NCBI GenBank assembly: GCA_013397695.1
Contig: VYZI01000239.1
Location: 902,205 to 966,204, forward strand
DNA: 64,000 nt
DNA from: Centropus unirufus
Lineage: Eukaryota; Chordata; Aves; Cuculiformes; Centropidae
Direction of reading: 5' to 3'
Shown: positions 1-12,900 of the stretch, in pieces
How the letters are laid out: each line of letters opens with the position of its first letter
Numbering within the stretch: position 1 is the stretch's first letter
Position numbers and translations under genes: made by a program
Notes under the pieces: generated by a model
Databases searched by the model: none
Told to the model about the DNA's origin: nothing
What the model saw: the letters and a program-made list of their open reading frames with translations, nothing else

Positions 1-1270
1 GTTATGTCACTGAGAGGTTCTCCTGGTCAGGCATGGGATAACCTCCTACCTGGTGCTCATGGAGTTCCTTTCCACAAAGAAGGAAAATATCATGACATGC
101 TGGCATCGAATTTGACTAAAACTCACAGGCTTAAAAGCAGATGCTAGCAGGCTCAGTTTCACATCATCAAATCCCCAACTCTATCAGGTTGTAACTATTT
201 CACAAATTGTTGAAAAAAGAAAAACAAAAACAAAACACAACACCAACCCTCCAGCTGAGTTTAGGAAAGACCACTCAAAATTCTTTGCTTGATTACTGGG
301 AGATTTCTCGTGCTAGGGAGGAGAGCTGCAGGTGAGCATGATGGGAATGCTTCAGTTGCACATCTCCACCACACATACACAGTGAAGTCTGTACTATCAG
401 CTTAGCAACAAGTCTGCCCTTTGGTGACTTTTTTAGACTGGTAGCTTGTTACATGTCATTCCCTTTTCCACCTAGCTCGTATATCTTGAAAACATCTTTC
501 CAGGTCAGCAGACCCCATCTAACAAATTCATTTTTGTTCCACGAGCCTTCCCCTCAGAGTGCCATTTTCTCAGACCTTTCACAGTACAACATTATTAGTT
601 AAAACTGTACATATCCGGTGACTTTCTGTATTCTGAAGGCCAAATTATCCATTAATAACTAATTTTTGCAGCTCTATTATATTATGGCCTCAAGCAAATC
701 GTATTACCATTTTCTTAGTCCCCACAGCATCTGAAGAAGTTTCCTGCAGAAAGTAAATCTCAGTCTCCCTTCATCGCTTTCACTGACTATTTGCATACTT
801 ATAAATAAGCACAGGACTAAGTAACATGGATAAAAATAACACTAGTTGATGCTCTCATACCTTTAAGAAAAGTCAGATGTACAAATCGGAGTTCTACTTC
901 ATATACTTAGTTGTTAAACACACTAAGGACTGAAAACATTTTGTAGTTACATTTAGGTACATTTTGTACCATAAGCTTAAAACTCTGCTATAGTTGGTTA
1001 AATAAATGTATTGGTTAGTGAAAAGCACTTTAGTCAGTGTAAGTATAACTCCTGTAACTTTCAGTTGTAGAACAAAATTTTGTTATCTAGAATATTTTTG
1101 GAAGAGGTCTTTGAATGAGACTTTTACAAGTCATTCTCATTTTGTGAGCCCACCAAGTGTAACTGAAGGAGTTCAAAATACTAAGTACGTCACCACTCAC
1201 TACAAGGTATGACCATACTTGGGAATCTCTGTAGCACATTCTTCATGCTAACTTCTAGAAGGGATGCGAG

Positions 1271-1320
1271 TCTAGTAGTGATCTCTACTACTAGATCTAG
1301 TAGTGATCTAGTAGTGATCT
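1271..1320. repeat. Short direct and inverted repeat (ctagtagtgat units)
   Basis: The 11-base unit ctagtagtgat occurs three times, two of them in tandem at the right end. Between the first and second copies lies an inverted version (actactag), so the left part can form a hairpin with 8 bp arms (ctagtagt/actactag) and a 7 base loop. No mobile-element family was recognised. Confidence 0.6.
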
Positions 1321-3777
1321 GTTGATACCTGTCCTCTCATCATATAATCTCTATGAACAGTAGTAAGAATCTCAGCATCTTAGAGAACTTTGCATCCAGA
1401 CAAGTTAGTGTCATACAGAAATTTTCTTTATTTAGTTCTTCAAAACTGGAAGTTTACAAGCTGGAGTCTAAAACAGTGAAGTGTTTTTGTTTGGGGGTTT
1501 TTTGTTTGTTTGTTTGTCTTTCTCTTTTGGTTCAGTATCATAATCAAAGACATATTTGTTCATGCTCAAGCTGGCCGTAGTTTGTGTAAGACACCATCGT
1601 GTGGCGTGTTTGACCACATTCACTAGTTTTGCATGCTTTACAGAGTCAGTAAATTCCAAAAAGCAGATTTGTCATCTTGTTTGGTTAAAATTTTTGCCAT
1701 ATTGCCTCTCTCTGTTGTAGGCTGGTTTTTGATTGTTTATTTTGCCAGCCTGAGTCACTGGCAGAACAATTGAACTCAAATTTATTTAATAATCATGCAG
1801 AAAAAAATCTGGTTATCATCTACCCTTCGTCTATTCTCCTGTCCTTATGGAGAGGGTGATACAAATACTGTTTTCATTCAATCACTGTATATATAACTAG
1901 CAGGGAAAGTATAATAACAATAATAAAAAAGTAATAAACTAGCAAACACTGCACCTCTGTGCCTTTGAATGACTCAGGCTTTTCCCCTTTGCCAATAGAG
2001 CTTCCTACTTGCAACATGGTCATGATAATTTTCTTGCTTGATGCGTGCTGATTCATTGCTGATGCAACAAGTGCGAAACCTGAAAATTACTTTCAAAGCA
2101 GGGCCCTTTCAGCAGCACTGCAAATTCACTTCGGTAAAAGCAAGAATGGTTTCTCTCATGAAGTTTGTTCCTGAAATTTTGAAGGCCTCAGTCTCTATGG
2201 GAAGTTTCTGTCCTTTCAGGAAAAGTGTGTCAATTCCATTAGACAACTTAGAATGCATTAGTAGTTTAGCGATTTAGTAATATTTATTTTGGCATTCGAT
2301 TCTCTTTTACTCCTGTGACCACTTACCCTGATACTAGAATTTTTTCAATGGGCATATGAGTGAATGGTGTAACACACCATGTCTAAATCATCCAGTATGG
2401 ATTTTTTCAAGGCCTACTTTTTCAGTGTGCCAGCCGAGCTACCACCATCATGAATAAAATCAATGAAGTGTGCTTTGCCTTTTTTAAAGTATACAAAAAT
2501 GCACAAATAATGCAACACCACAGGGAAAAAAAAAAAAAAGGTAAGAAACCCTCAACCCTCCCTCCAGGCTGCTGTCAGATCTCAAGCTGGTACTGCAGTT
2601 ACTGCAAAAAAAAACCCCAGTCTAGTGCAGGATGGTGCTAATCCAGACTTTCCTTGTCCCCATATTTTCTTCCCTAGCTGTAATTTCTCTTCCACTTGCC
2701 TTGTGTATCCATGGCTCTGTGGTGCCCTTCTTTTAGGATTTTAAAGCAAAAAGGGGTTTACCTCTGTGTAAATACAGCTGTGGTAAAACACAGCATTAAA
2801 ACCTACTTTTGAAGACTGAAAAAACAGTTCTTATTTTTCATTATCAGTCCGCCCTCCTTTGGATTTGGTTCCTGTGTCCCACAAACTATTTTGTTTGCCC
2901 TCACTCTCCCCGGCTTTAACACCTCGTGCAGAACTGTCCATGCTGATGCAGCACCCAGCATGACTAACAAACTCTCTTCTAGCCCAACTCAAGCCAGAAA
3001 TTTACTCATGCCTAGGACCGGTATTTATGAATCATGTCTGTAGGGGCAAAATTAATAGAAGCATTGCAATGCCACCCAGCTGACTGGGACAGAGTCGCTG
3101 CTCTGCATTAAACCAGTTCCTCAAACAGTGCTTCCCAGGTGCTTAGCCAGCACTGTTCCATTAGAAGGGCTGTGTCAATGACTTCGCTTGTGTCTAGTCA
3201 GTAGGATATGCCAAGGTAAGGCATTATTACACAGGGAAATTCTTTCTCAAGCACTTTGGTGACTAAGGACCATTAGCTCTGAGAAGGCCGATTTTCAGAA
3301 ATGGTGTAGATGGTGTAGAGCTGGTGGAGCCAGGCTGCAAGTGAAGCATTTTGCAGAGCAAGGAAATCTTCTGTTTCTTTTTATTGCATCCCCTTTTCTC
3401 TTTCCTTTCCTATGAAGCTACTGCATTTTCTGGGTTGAACTCTTTATACTAATGTAAAGGATAAGAGTTTTTTACAACTTTGTGTGAGTTGCTTTAAATG
3501 CTTCATGGTACAATTCAGACCAGAGTTGGACTTCATCTTGGCAGATTTTCCCTGCCAAGAAGAACTTTGGCACAACACGATATCAAGGATACACAAACCT
3601 CCTTTTTTTCCTTTGCAGCACAGCTCCAGGCATACAATTCCACAGTCTTCATGAATAAATAAGGCAGGATGGACCCCAAGATTTTACTTTTATTGAAGCC
3701 TTTCTAAATTTCAGTATGATTTTGTATCACTTATTTCATAATGTCATAAAGAAAAAATTAACCATTCCACGTGCAAC

Positions 3778-4122
3778 CCATAGAACCATACAATCAGAGA
3801 GCCATTAAGGTTGGGAAAGACCTCTGAGATGATCTAGTCCAACTATCAGCCCACAACCACCGGGCCTACTAAACCATGCCACGAAGTGCCACATCTACAC
3901 GTTTTTTTCAATACCTTCAGGGAAGGAGACTCCAGTATTTCCCTGGGCGGTTATCTCCAATGCTTGACCACTCTTTTGGTAAAGAATTTTTTTCTAATAT
4001 CCAATCTAAACCTCCCAGAGCACAACTTGAGGCTTTTTCCTCTTGTTCTATTGCTTGTTACTTGGAAGAAGAGACCAACATCTACCTGGCTACTATCTCC
4101 TTCCAGGTAGCTGTAGAGAATC
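3778..4122 (-). mobile_element. CR1 LINE fragment (3' end), antisense
   Basis: The block reads as the reverse complement of an avian CR1 3' end. It opens with the degenerate terminal repeat (catagaaccatacaatc), followed by the usual ggttgggaaagacct and gatctagtccaac stretches. It runs to the part that normally reads caggtagctgtagaga. The element is 5' truncated, as most CR1 copies are. An open frame of about 100 codons across it on the + strand is antisense to the LINE and is not a gene. Confidence 0.9.
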
Positions 4123-5149
4123 CACATAAAGACAAGGCAAATACACTAGGAAGCTTATATTTTATCATCACAAACCCAAGTTACCTACACTAGGTATTTT
4201 TGATGAAATTTGTTCATAGATTGCAAACAGGTTCATGTAACAGCTTATCCCTAAATCCGTCAGACTAAATACTTCTACACAATCAGCTCGCAGCTGAACA
4301 TCATCGCTCCATTTCTTTCAGTTTCTACTATTCCCCCTGCAATGTTATTTTCCAAGCTGTTTTCTTGTTAATCCAAAATTCACAATTACAGGAAGATTTC
4401 TAGCTATGTCGTTCTGCACTTTAATCACCATCAAAGCTTTCAATATAATGTTCACTTTGAGCTAAGGACTCCTGATGTGAATAACTCATAGAGAGGGACC
4501 CACAGCTCGGTTTAATGCTTCTAATTCTGATTTAATTCTTCAGCATGTTCGGGGCATGCAAGGAACCCGTGTTTCTCATGAACACAAAAGTGGCTGCTCA
4601 GTTGTGGATGAATTCTCACATGTCTAACGGAGTCATCCTGACACACATTCCACAGCTCTCCTGGCACTGAATTAACTTTGAGGCCGGTGAGAGCAATGAC
4701 CCCTCTGGCAGGGCCCAGGAGATGGTGGCCAGCTCCTGGGAAAGGCTCAGCCCCCGGCCCCTCTTGACACAAGTAGTTACAAAAAAAATGGAATATTCTT
4801 TATTTAAGCCAGGGTAGAATTAAATTTCATGTAAGTAACTGTATTTTTTTGAAAGTTACACGGAATGTCCCTCTGATAGCATGTTTTCTTTCCGGCAGAT
4901 CTTTCTCTGAAGATGATAACGTCTTGTGTTCAGCATGGTCTGTATTTTCTGTAATCCCCTCTGCTGGCAGCCTTTCCCCATCTCAAAGGAATGGTCAGGC
5001 AGAGAGCTGGAGCCAGCTCCAATTTAGGAAGTTTTGGCTGTCTCAAAGTTTGTCATAACATTAAAATTAGACCTTGGAAAGTAATGGAGTATGCACACGG
5101 TTTCTGGGGAAATTTATCCATGCGAGTGGGAACACGCTCTGAGCCCAGC

Positions 5150-5850
5150 TCTGTCCGCGCACGGTGGATGGGGACCGCTCCCTCGCGATGCCCAGGCCTG
5201 ACAAAGGATGCTCGCTTCCCACAGCTCCGAAACGAGCCTCAGGGCGTTCGTTTGCCGGCATTTTCGGCGTCACCCCCATCCCCAGCGCGAGCTCAGGCCC
5301 CTCGCCCCGCCGCTTCTCCCGGTGGGCGGGGCGGGCGGGCGCGCGGCGCGGGGCGGGGCCGCCGCGGTCTCCGGGCCGCGCTGGGGCGGGGGGAGGAGGG
5401 CGGCGCCGGCAGATCCGGGTCTGGCGGAGGCGGAAGGGGCGGGCGGCCGCGGCCTGACTCTGCGGGACGCGCGATGCTGGTGAGTGCGCGGAGGCCGCGG
5501 CGCTGTGTCGCAGCGAGGCCCGGCCGCGCAAGGCTGCGGCGGAGCCGGGCCGGGGCCGCCACAGCGAGGCCCGGCCCCGGGTCCCGCCGCGGGGGGCGGG
5601 GGAAGGGGGGGCCCGGGCCCGGCCCGCCCGCCTTTCTTCTCCCGGCCGCGCACCTGGCTCCGAGGCGGGGCGGGCTCCGAGCGCGTCGCCGAGGGCCGGC
5701 CCCGCTCCCCTGGCCGCAGCCCGCGTGGCCGGGGCCGCCCGGCCCTGCTGTCCCTCCCGCCCCGCCGGCGCTGGGACCCCGGCCCTGTCGTGCCAGGCCC
5801 GTGTTCGCCGCTCCCCGAGGGCTTTTTCCCGCAGCCGCAATGGGCTTGGG
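5150..5850 (+). promoter_or_regulatory. CUL1: CpG island promoter of CUL1
   Basis: Composition changes abruptly to very GC- and CpG-rich sequence. GC boxes (gggcggggc) are seen at 5324-5332 and 5351-5359 with further gggcgg copies nearby, and an ETS-type core cggaag lies at 5431-5436, just before exon 1. No TATA box was seen, which fits a broad housekeeping promoter. The island extends about 350 bases into intron 1. The start site itself cannot be read from sequence. Confidence 0.8.
5400..5479 (+). other. CUL1: CUL1 exon 1 (non-coding, 5' UTR)
   Basis: The 3' boundary is set by a strong donor, ctg followed by gtgagt at 5480. It lies in the CpG island, upstream of the first coding exon of CUL1 and on the same strand. 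The 5' boundary is a guess. An ATG at 5474-5476 sits six bases before the splice and would open a short upstream frame after splicing to exon 2. Other first exons are possible. Confidence 0.6.
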
Positions 5851-8800
5851 TGCCTGCCTGCCTTCTCTCTTCCTTGCCCTTCTCCGAGCCGCCTCCTTTC
5901 ACCCTCTTGTATCCCAGCCGTTCCCAGAGCTCTAGTGGCACTCGGGTCTGCCTGGGAGCTGTTCGTTTGTACTTGGAGAATTCCACACACACCCCCAAGG
6001 ACCATCGTGGCCGCTCGGGATGTTTCCCACAGCTCCTCCTTATCACCTGCTCCAGGTTTCTCATTCCCAAGGACTGCGCACCAGGCTTCTCCTAGTTGCC
6101 CTGTATTGTGGCCTCCAGTAACCTTTTGTCTGTCTGTGCATTTATTGCCTCAATCTAAATGACTAATCCTGTAGGGTTTTTTTGTCTTTTTTTTGTGTCC
6201 TTGCACATAATCACTTCATTTGTGTCCCAGTAACTTTGTTACTGAACGCTAACTGTGTCTTTACTGGGGTCCTTTTCCCATCCTTATTTCCTCTTCATTA
6301 TAGTCATGGTATAATGTCCCTGTCCTTATTCCCCTGTTGCCTTTCCCCTTTCAATTTTCTTTTTCCTAGTAACTATTTCTTTCACCATTTTTTTTACCTT
6401 ATATTCCTATTTTCCTGTCATTAAAACCTTCCTTGTAATCTCTTCCCTTTCCTCATCCTTCTTCCCTTTATAGACTCCTCCGCTTTGTACTCAAATCCTT
6501 CAGCTGTGTCTTTCGAGGAGCAAGGAATTGAACCCTAGGTTATCTATATACTAGTTAGACAACACAAAGAGGACACAAGTCAGTTGTTTTGTGTTATTTT
6601 GTTTTGTTACTGACTTCCTCAACAGTCTTTCCCACGGTACATGTGTTCATATATAATCATAAATCTACCCTGTAATGCATACACGTACCCTGATGCTAGT
6701 TGGGGAAAAAAAGGTCTGTCTTGGCAATCCTTTCGGCAGTACTAGAAGCAATGATCTGTGGGCAGCAGAAATACCCAGTGGCCATGTCACTTAAGCGAGA
6801 CCAAATATTGCTTGTAATACTATATCCCATGACTTGGTACTTAGTTGATACAGAGTGTGTTTTGGAGTAGTGAGATACTTCATAGGTACCTTGGTACATA
6901 TTTTGTACTCCGAGCATGCTCACAGTGGAGTGCTGCAGTTTCGTTCTGGCACTTTGTGTCTCTGCAAGTAACTCTACTAGAAATAAGTCTTTCCCACCCT
7001 GCAGGCCGGCTTTATGACTTCTTTGTTTCTCTGTATTTGTTGCCCAGCTTCGTATTTTACCTCATTCTTAGTTGCATTGGTTCTTAATGTTGGTTATATT
7101 TCGCAATTATCACCTTGTATTTGAGGAGCAACTGAAACACTGGATGTCGGTGTCCCATGGAGTTGTGGGCAACACGTTTGATCTTGTGAGTAATTTATAC
7201 ACATAACTCTAGAATCCATGTTGGGTAGCTAGCATTAAAAAACAATCTATTTTCTCAGCTGAGTAGATGCAGAGCTTAGTAACTCAGCAACAGCTGAGAG
7301 CAACTGAACTGGGCTTCTGAACTGCCTTGCTTCTCTGGTTGGAAGATTCTTCCATCGACTGCCCGGAGCTCGTGTAGAAAACAGTTTCTTAGTTTAGGCG
7401 CCTAAAGTATGCCTATGTGCCCTACTCCTTGGCTGACAAAACAGTTGTACTAGTTTAACTAAATGATTCTTCATCCACCTTGGTCCTCTACGCTGATTTG
7501 TACTTGCCTTATAACTTGGGCCTGTTACTTAGATTATCGGCATGAGTAAAGAACATTGCTTTAATTTAAATAATTTACATTATCTAAAGCTAAATTGGTG
7601 CAGACCCCTATTTGGATACTGATTTGAGGATGGCATTTTAAAATTTGTTCTAAGTGTTGACATAAGGTTTTGCATTAGAGCTGTATTGTTGATAACTGAA
7701 AGTTATTAAAAATAACTGAATCCTTGCAGAAAGCTAGATATTCGGATAAAAAACTGGTTTTTTACAATTCTTATGGTAAGATCTCCGAGTACTGCCTTTC
7801 ATCTGTGGCATATCTCAAGTAGCGCTTAATTGTGTGTAATCACAATTATATCAGTAGGGCTGAGCTTAATAATGGTCGCATCCCGGGTATCGGTGGTTGT
7901 GTGAATTGGGTATACCCTCGAGTCTTCTCTCTTGGCTTTGAAATTTTGAAGGTGGGGTTGTTTGGTTTTGTTTGTTTAAAAAAAAATCCTAGGGGATGAA
8001 ACACCTGTAAAGATGTCCTACTTGTACCACTCTCAACATCAAAAATTTCTGTTGTGAATGTGAAGTGATGGGGTTGTACTAGAAAGAGTTTGCCAGTGTG
8101 TTAAAGGTGGATTCTGATGTTCTGTACTACACCTTTCAACCACATTTTTATAACTTGCTAAGGGCAGAATTAAAGTGTAAGGTGGCTACGTCAGTGCTCC
8201 TGTTCAACAACATAGTCATGCTGTGGTGCTTCCTGTGCTGTCCAACAGGAGGAAAACAGGGTAGGTGTCCAATTCGGACAGGCATGGCAGGAGAACAAGC
8301 AGAAGCAGGTTGTTACAGTCTTGCTGCTGCACCGAGCCTTGAGGAAGGAAGAGTGTGGAAAGCTTGTGGAAGTTCTTTACATGCTTTAGGAATGCATGAA
8401 CTTGATTTAAACTGACTAATTAGGTGCCAACATTGTTTTTTGGTAAGAGTAATCTCATTAAAACTTTATTTGCTCTTTGTTTTTCAGGATAATCTTCATG
8501 TAAAGAATAGGTTGTTGGAACCAACTTATAGAGGCCTAGGCAAATGTTGTAACCTATACAGGGAGCAAACTTCAGCTACTACGTTTTTGTTTTGTTACAA
8601 AAGCCACTGAGTTTCCCTTACTTATTAAGGGAGAATTTTCAGTATGGAAAAGACGAGAAAATTTACTGGTTGGAAAGTTATCAAAAGCTGTTAAGCATGC
8701 CTACTTCAGTAAGGTGCTATTTTATTATGAGAGTTGCAGGTTTACCCGTGGAAGAACAACTATGGATTGACTATTGATGGTTCTGCAGCACTGCCAATCA

Positions 8801-9389
8801 GACCTACTACCAACATGACTAAATGACTTGGTAAAGGAATTCTTAGCTGATATGCCCTGCTATGGTGCTGTAACTTCTAGCCTACAGAGGTGGAACGCTT
8901 TCAAGATTTAAATACTCACTGCATTATCCAGCATGAGTAGTTAGATGAGGTTGAATCAGGGAACGGTTGCAGTACAACTGCTGGGAAAAGCACTGTTTTA
9001 GGCGATAATGCATGTCCCAGAGGATAATTTTCTGACAACTTTCTACCCCCAAAACCTCTGATGCCACAGCAGTGAGATGAGACATGTTGCTGCCACACCT
9101 TTTCTTGTAAATTATACAGGTCAAAATCAAATATATATTTTTTTAAATAAATTTGACATTTGTCACATTCCACTTTATTTAATGTAACATTTTTTCAAAT
9201 CCCTCTGTGTCTCTGAACCTTGATAAAATGAATGAAGTCTACTGTGAAAAGAGAAAAATATTCCATTTTGCACTTCAGGAAACTGGTATATAGTCACATG
9301 TAAGTTTTTGCAGGAGCTGGGATCCTCAAGGTTGTCTTACATTCTTTGGTGTCCTGGACTTTTAAACGAAGCATTACAAGGAAGTTGAG

Positions 9390-9952
9390 GGAATTGATTC
9401 TCCCCTTTCTCCACTCTGCTGAGACCCCACCTGGAGCACTGCATCCAGCTCTGGCAACCCCAAGCACAAGAAAAACATGGACCTGTTGGAGTAGATCCAC
9501 AGGAAGGTCATGAAAATGATCAGAGGGCTGGAACACCTCTCCTATAAAGACAGGCTGAGAGAGTTGGGGTTATTCAGCCTGGAGAAGAGAAGGCTTCAAG
9601 GAGACCTTATTGAGGCCTTTCAATATATTAAAGGAGGCTTATATGAAAGACAGACAGACATTTTACCAGGGGCGGTAGTTGACAGTACAAGAGGCAATGG
9701 TTTTGAACTGAAAGAGGGTGGATTTAGATTGGACATAAGGAAGAAGTTTCTTATTATAAAGGTAGTGAGACACCAAAGGAGGCTTCCAGAGAAGCTGTGG
9801 ATGCCCCAGTCCCTGGAGGTATTCGAGGCCGGTTTGAATGGGATTTGGCAATCTAGTGGAGAATGCCCCTCCCCATGGCAGAGGAATTGGACTAGATGGT
9901 CTTTAAAGGGCCATTCCAACACAAACCATTCTGTTTTTCTGTGGTTCTTGAT
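9390..9952 (+). mobile_element. CR1 LINE, 5' truncated, sense
   Basis: The sequence follows the avian CR1 3' region. It includes gagaccccacctggagcac, then a stretch that in the third frame reads as the end of CR1 ORF2 (LRELGLFSLEKRRLQGDLI), and ends in ggtctttaaagggccattcc with a decayed terminal repeat. An open frame of about 149 codons at 9510-9959 is the remnant of the reverse transcriptase ORF, not a host gene. It lies in CUL1 intron 1. Confidence 0.92.
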
Positions 9953-12900
9953 ACTATAAATTTGATCTGGTGTTCTTCCAAAAACTCAGGAAAAATAATT
10001 GTCAACTTCTTCCCTTCCCCTTTTGATTAACTGTTTTAGTCTGAAGGTTTTGCTGCTGTAGCTTGATATAGCAGGTATGAAGCATTGCTGACAATAGTAG
10101 TAAAAATAAAGGATCAAATAGATTTTCTTAGTAGTTATGTGCTAGATTCAAGTATCGATTGACTTCCATTTCTCTTTAAATTGGAATTACCTATGAGTGA
10201 AAATCCTCCTTGTCTTTGGGTTTCATTAGATTTGCTGTAGTTATTGTTGCCATATGTCTCCAACTTGGTGCCACTGTGAAGGAGAAATGGCAACTTCTTA
10301 TTTACACGTGGGATAGTGAGGATCATCATGACAACTGAACGTTTTAGTGTGATCAGCTTCTCTGCTCTGATAGTGTAACTGATCTTTTGAAGACAAGGAC
10401 ATCCTCTTATCTCCAATTTTCATGGTGATACTGGTGGTTTTGCAACTGATTCAGTAATATCAGGTAGACAAAAGTTAATTTCTAGAATTTAAAGTAGGGA
10501 GCTACAAGAATTTGGGTCATTGGGAACGCAATTTCAGTCATGGCTGAACTCAGCAACTTCTTGCTTGTATATATGCTTCTTTCTGATATAACTTGGCTTT
10601 TTGTTCTGTGTTTTTAAGGTTGGACAATATCTTAATGTGGATTAGAGTTCAGAAGTAAGACTGCTGTTGTGACCTGAGTTCATCCTGTTTTGCTCTGTAA
10701 TTTAGACTTAATTTCATATTTAAATTTGCAAGCTTCTCTAGCCTCCGAGCAGTGGAGACTGTCACCTGGAAGTTTATCAGAAGTTTGGAGGAGTGAATTA
10801 TGGGGGGCGGAAGGGAGTTATAGAAGATGGTTCTTGTTCTGTTAGCTGCTAATCTTACCATCTTGCTTTTCAAGGTGGTAATGTCCCAGGCAAATGTTTT
10901 GCTTGCTTCTGGGTAGCCAAAGGAGTAACTTCTCACTGTACAATTGAAAAACCTTTTTTTAAAAATTTCTGCCTGTTCTTAAGAAAACAGGTTTTTCCCT
11001 GGCTGTGCTTTTTTCATAGTAAGTTTGGAAAAGTTTTATTATCTCTGAAAGTGTGCCTTTGCTACAGTGCTGTTACTGATAGGGGTAGTATCTAATCAAA
11101 ATGTGTATGCTTAAGTAAATTAATTAGAAGGATTTTCTTAGGCTCTAATGTGCTAGATGTGCACAATGTGTCCATTGTGCTAGATAAATCAACAAGACAC
11201 AGGATTTAATGTGGCTGTTGTGGATGCATGTCATTTTTAACTTCTACAAAATCAAATTAAGCTCTTTGACTTCTATAGCAGGGACACCTGTTGCAGTCAT
11301 TGGAGGTCAAAACTGATTGAAAATATTCTGAAAATTTTACTGATTTCATGCAGAACTAACTCTTCACAAATTCTTTGCTGTCACTTAGTGCCGTTACAGT
11401 TCATATTTCATGGTTTAACCAGAAAAATCATGTCTGAATCCTTTTCTAGACTTTAATGAGAAAGTTCCCATTCTGTGGAACTAAGTGTGCCTTGTCAATA
11501 TTTAGATAACTGGAATGCTATGTGGTGGAGCTGAGCTGTTCATTGCTAGCAGCGTTTGCAGAACTGTGCCCTAATAGGAATCTAGAGTGCTGGCAGATAC
11601 ATCTGTGCTCTTAATGCAGACCTGATTTTTTTAAAAAACAAAAACAAAAAAAAGATAGAGGGACAACTTTCACAGGGTGGTGATTTTGTCACGTGCAGGA
11701 AATGAATGCAAGTAATCACAACAGTCGTTGCTTTGTAGACTGGTTTTACTATGTGATAGTTGGCAGCCCTTATCACTTCTGAATGAAATGGTAGCATGAA
11801 GGTGAATATAGGAGAAATCCCACAGGAGCATGGTTTAAATACTGAGGAGCTATTTGAACATCTGAAAATGTCAGACTGTTTGCCGGACAAATCAGCATGA
11901 CTGTGAGCTTCATTCATAAGCTGAAGTGGCAAACTGCATTGCCAAGATCAGTTGAGCTCTTGTAGAAGGAACAAGATGGAAGATGCTGTAAAATTAGCAA
12001 GCTACTGGGGAGAGGTTCCAGAACAGTTTTATGCTCATTAACATTAGTACTTTTTAAAGATAGGAATCGTCACCTTCCAAGAGTGTGGGAAAATTTTGTA
12101 TGGAAACATTGTTACAGGTGAAAATTCCTGTTTGTGTTGAACAGGCCAGTATGAAAGTGTATGTTGTGGTGCACTAAATGCTGTTATAATGGAGGGAAAT
12201 TTGTGTTGAGGTTCAGAGGCTTGCCCTGCAGGTTCTGGCAGAGATCGTGCTGTGTCTGAAGTGGACTGTAAGACCATACCAGGATTTCCTTGGTGGACAT
12301 CAGTAGGATTGTGGTGTTTTAGTTTATTAAGTTGGATTTATTGGAAGTTTTGATACCTAGTAAGAGCTTTTTTAGGAATACAGTTATATGTAAGAAATGT
12401 CCTTGCAGGATCATTAAAATCTCTAAACTGGCCTAAAGCATTTCAGAGTTTCCAGAGTCGTCTTTGTTTCTTCTTGCTAAATTGCATTTGATGTGACTTC
12501 TCCCTACTTTTTCTTTTTTATTCCGTGTGTCTTAGAAAACAAGATGTATTGTTCTGTCGTCCTCTTGGTATGTTGGGTTTTCATGGCTTGTCCTCAATTT
12601 TCCTTTTCTTCATCTTCCTGGCTGGTGCAGAAAATGCATCTTAATATGCATTGTCCTCCTAGGCCTACTTGTATTTGAGTTTTGATGTTGGGATTTTGCT
12701 TGGTTTTTTGTTCTTTATTACGCAGGTTGTGTTGGTCTGATTTAAGTCAGAGGAAGAATGGGAATACTCGAGCCCCTTTGTCTTCTGTAAAACTTTCTTC
12801 CTTCTCATTTTGCTCATACCTTGACTTAATCCTCTTTGGCACAGCACTGCTCTTTTCCTAGTATGCACCCTTTTTCCAAGGTGTAAGAACTAAGCATGAT

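Larger units (their letters stand above)
1..5150. other. Intergenic region upstream of CUL1
   Basis: No conserved coding exon was recognised here on either strand; open frames are short and look like chance. It holds one CR1 fragment (3778-4122), a short repeat at 1271-1320 and a few homopolymer runs such as the A run near 2525. Base composition is AT-rich until about 5100, where it changes sharply to the CpG island. Confidence 0.7.

Noticed and set aside
3876..4193. 105-codon open frame on the + strand
   Set aside because: It runs antisense through a CR1 fragment.
4991..6095. Long overlapping open frames on both strands (up to 314 codons) rich in Ala, Arg, Gly and Pro
   Set aside because: They overlie the CpG island in several frames at once, which is expected from GC-rich sequence with few stop codons. 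None resembles a known protein.
9510..9959. 149-codon open frame with LFSLEKRRLQGDL
   Set aside because: It is the C-terminal remnant of the CR1 reverse transcriptase ORF in a truncated LINE, not a host gene.
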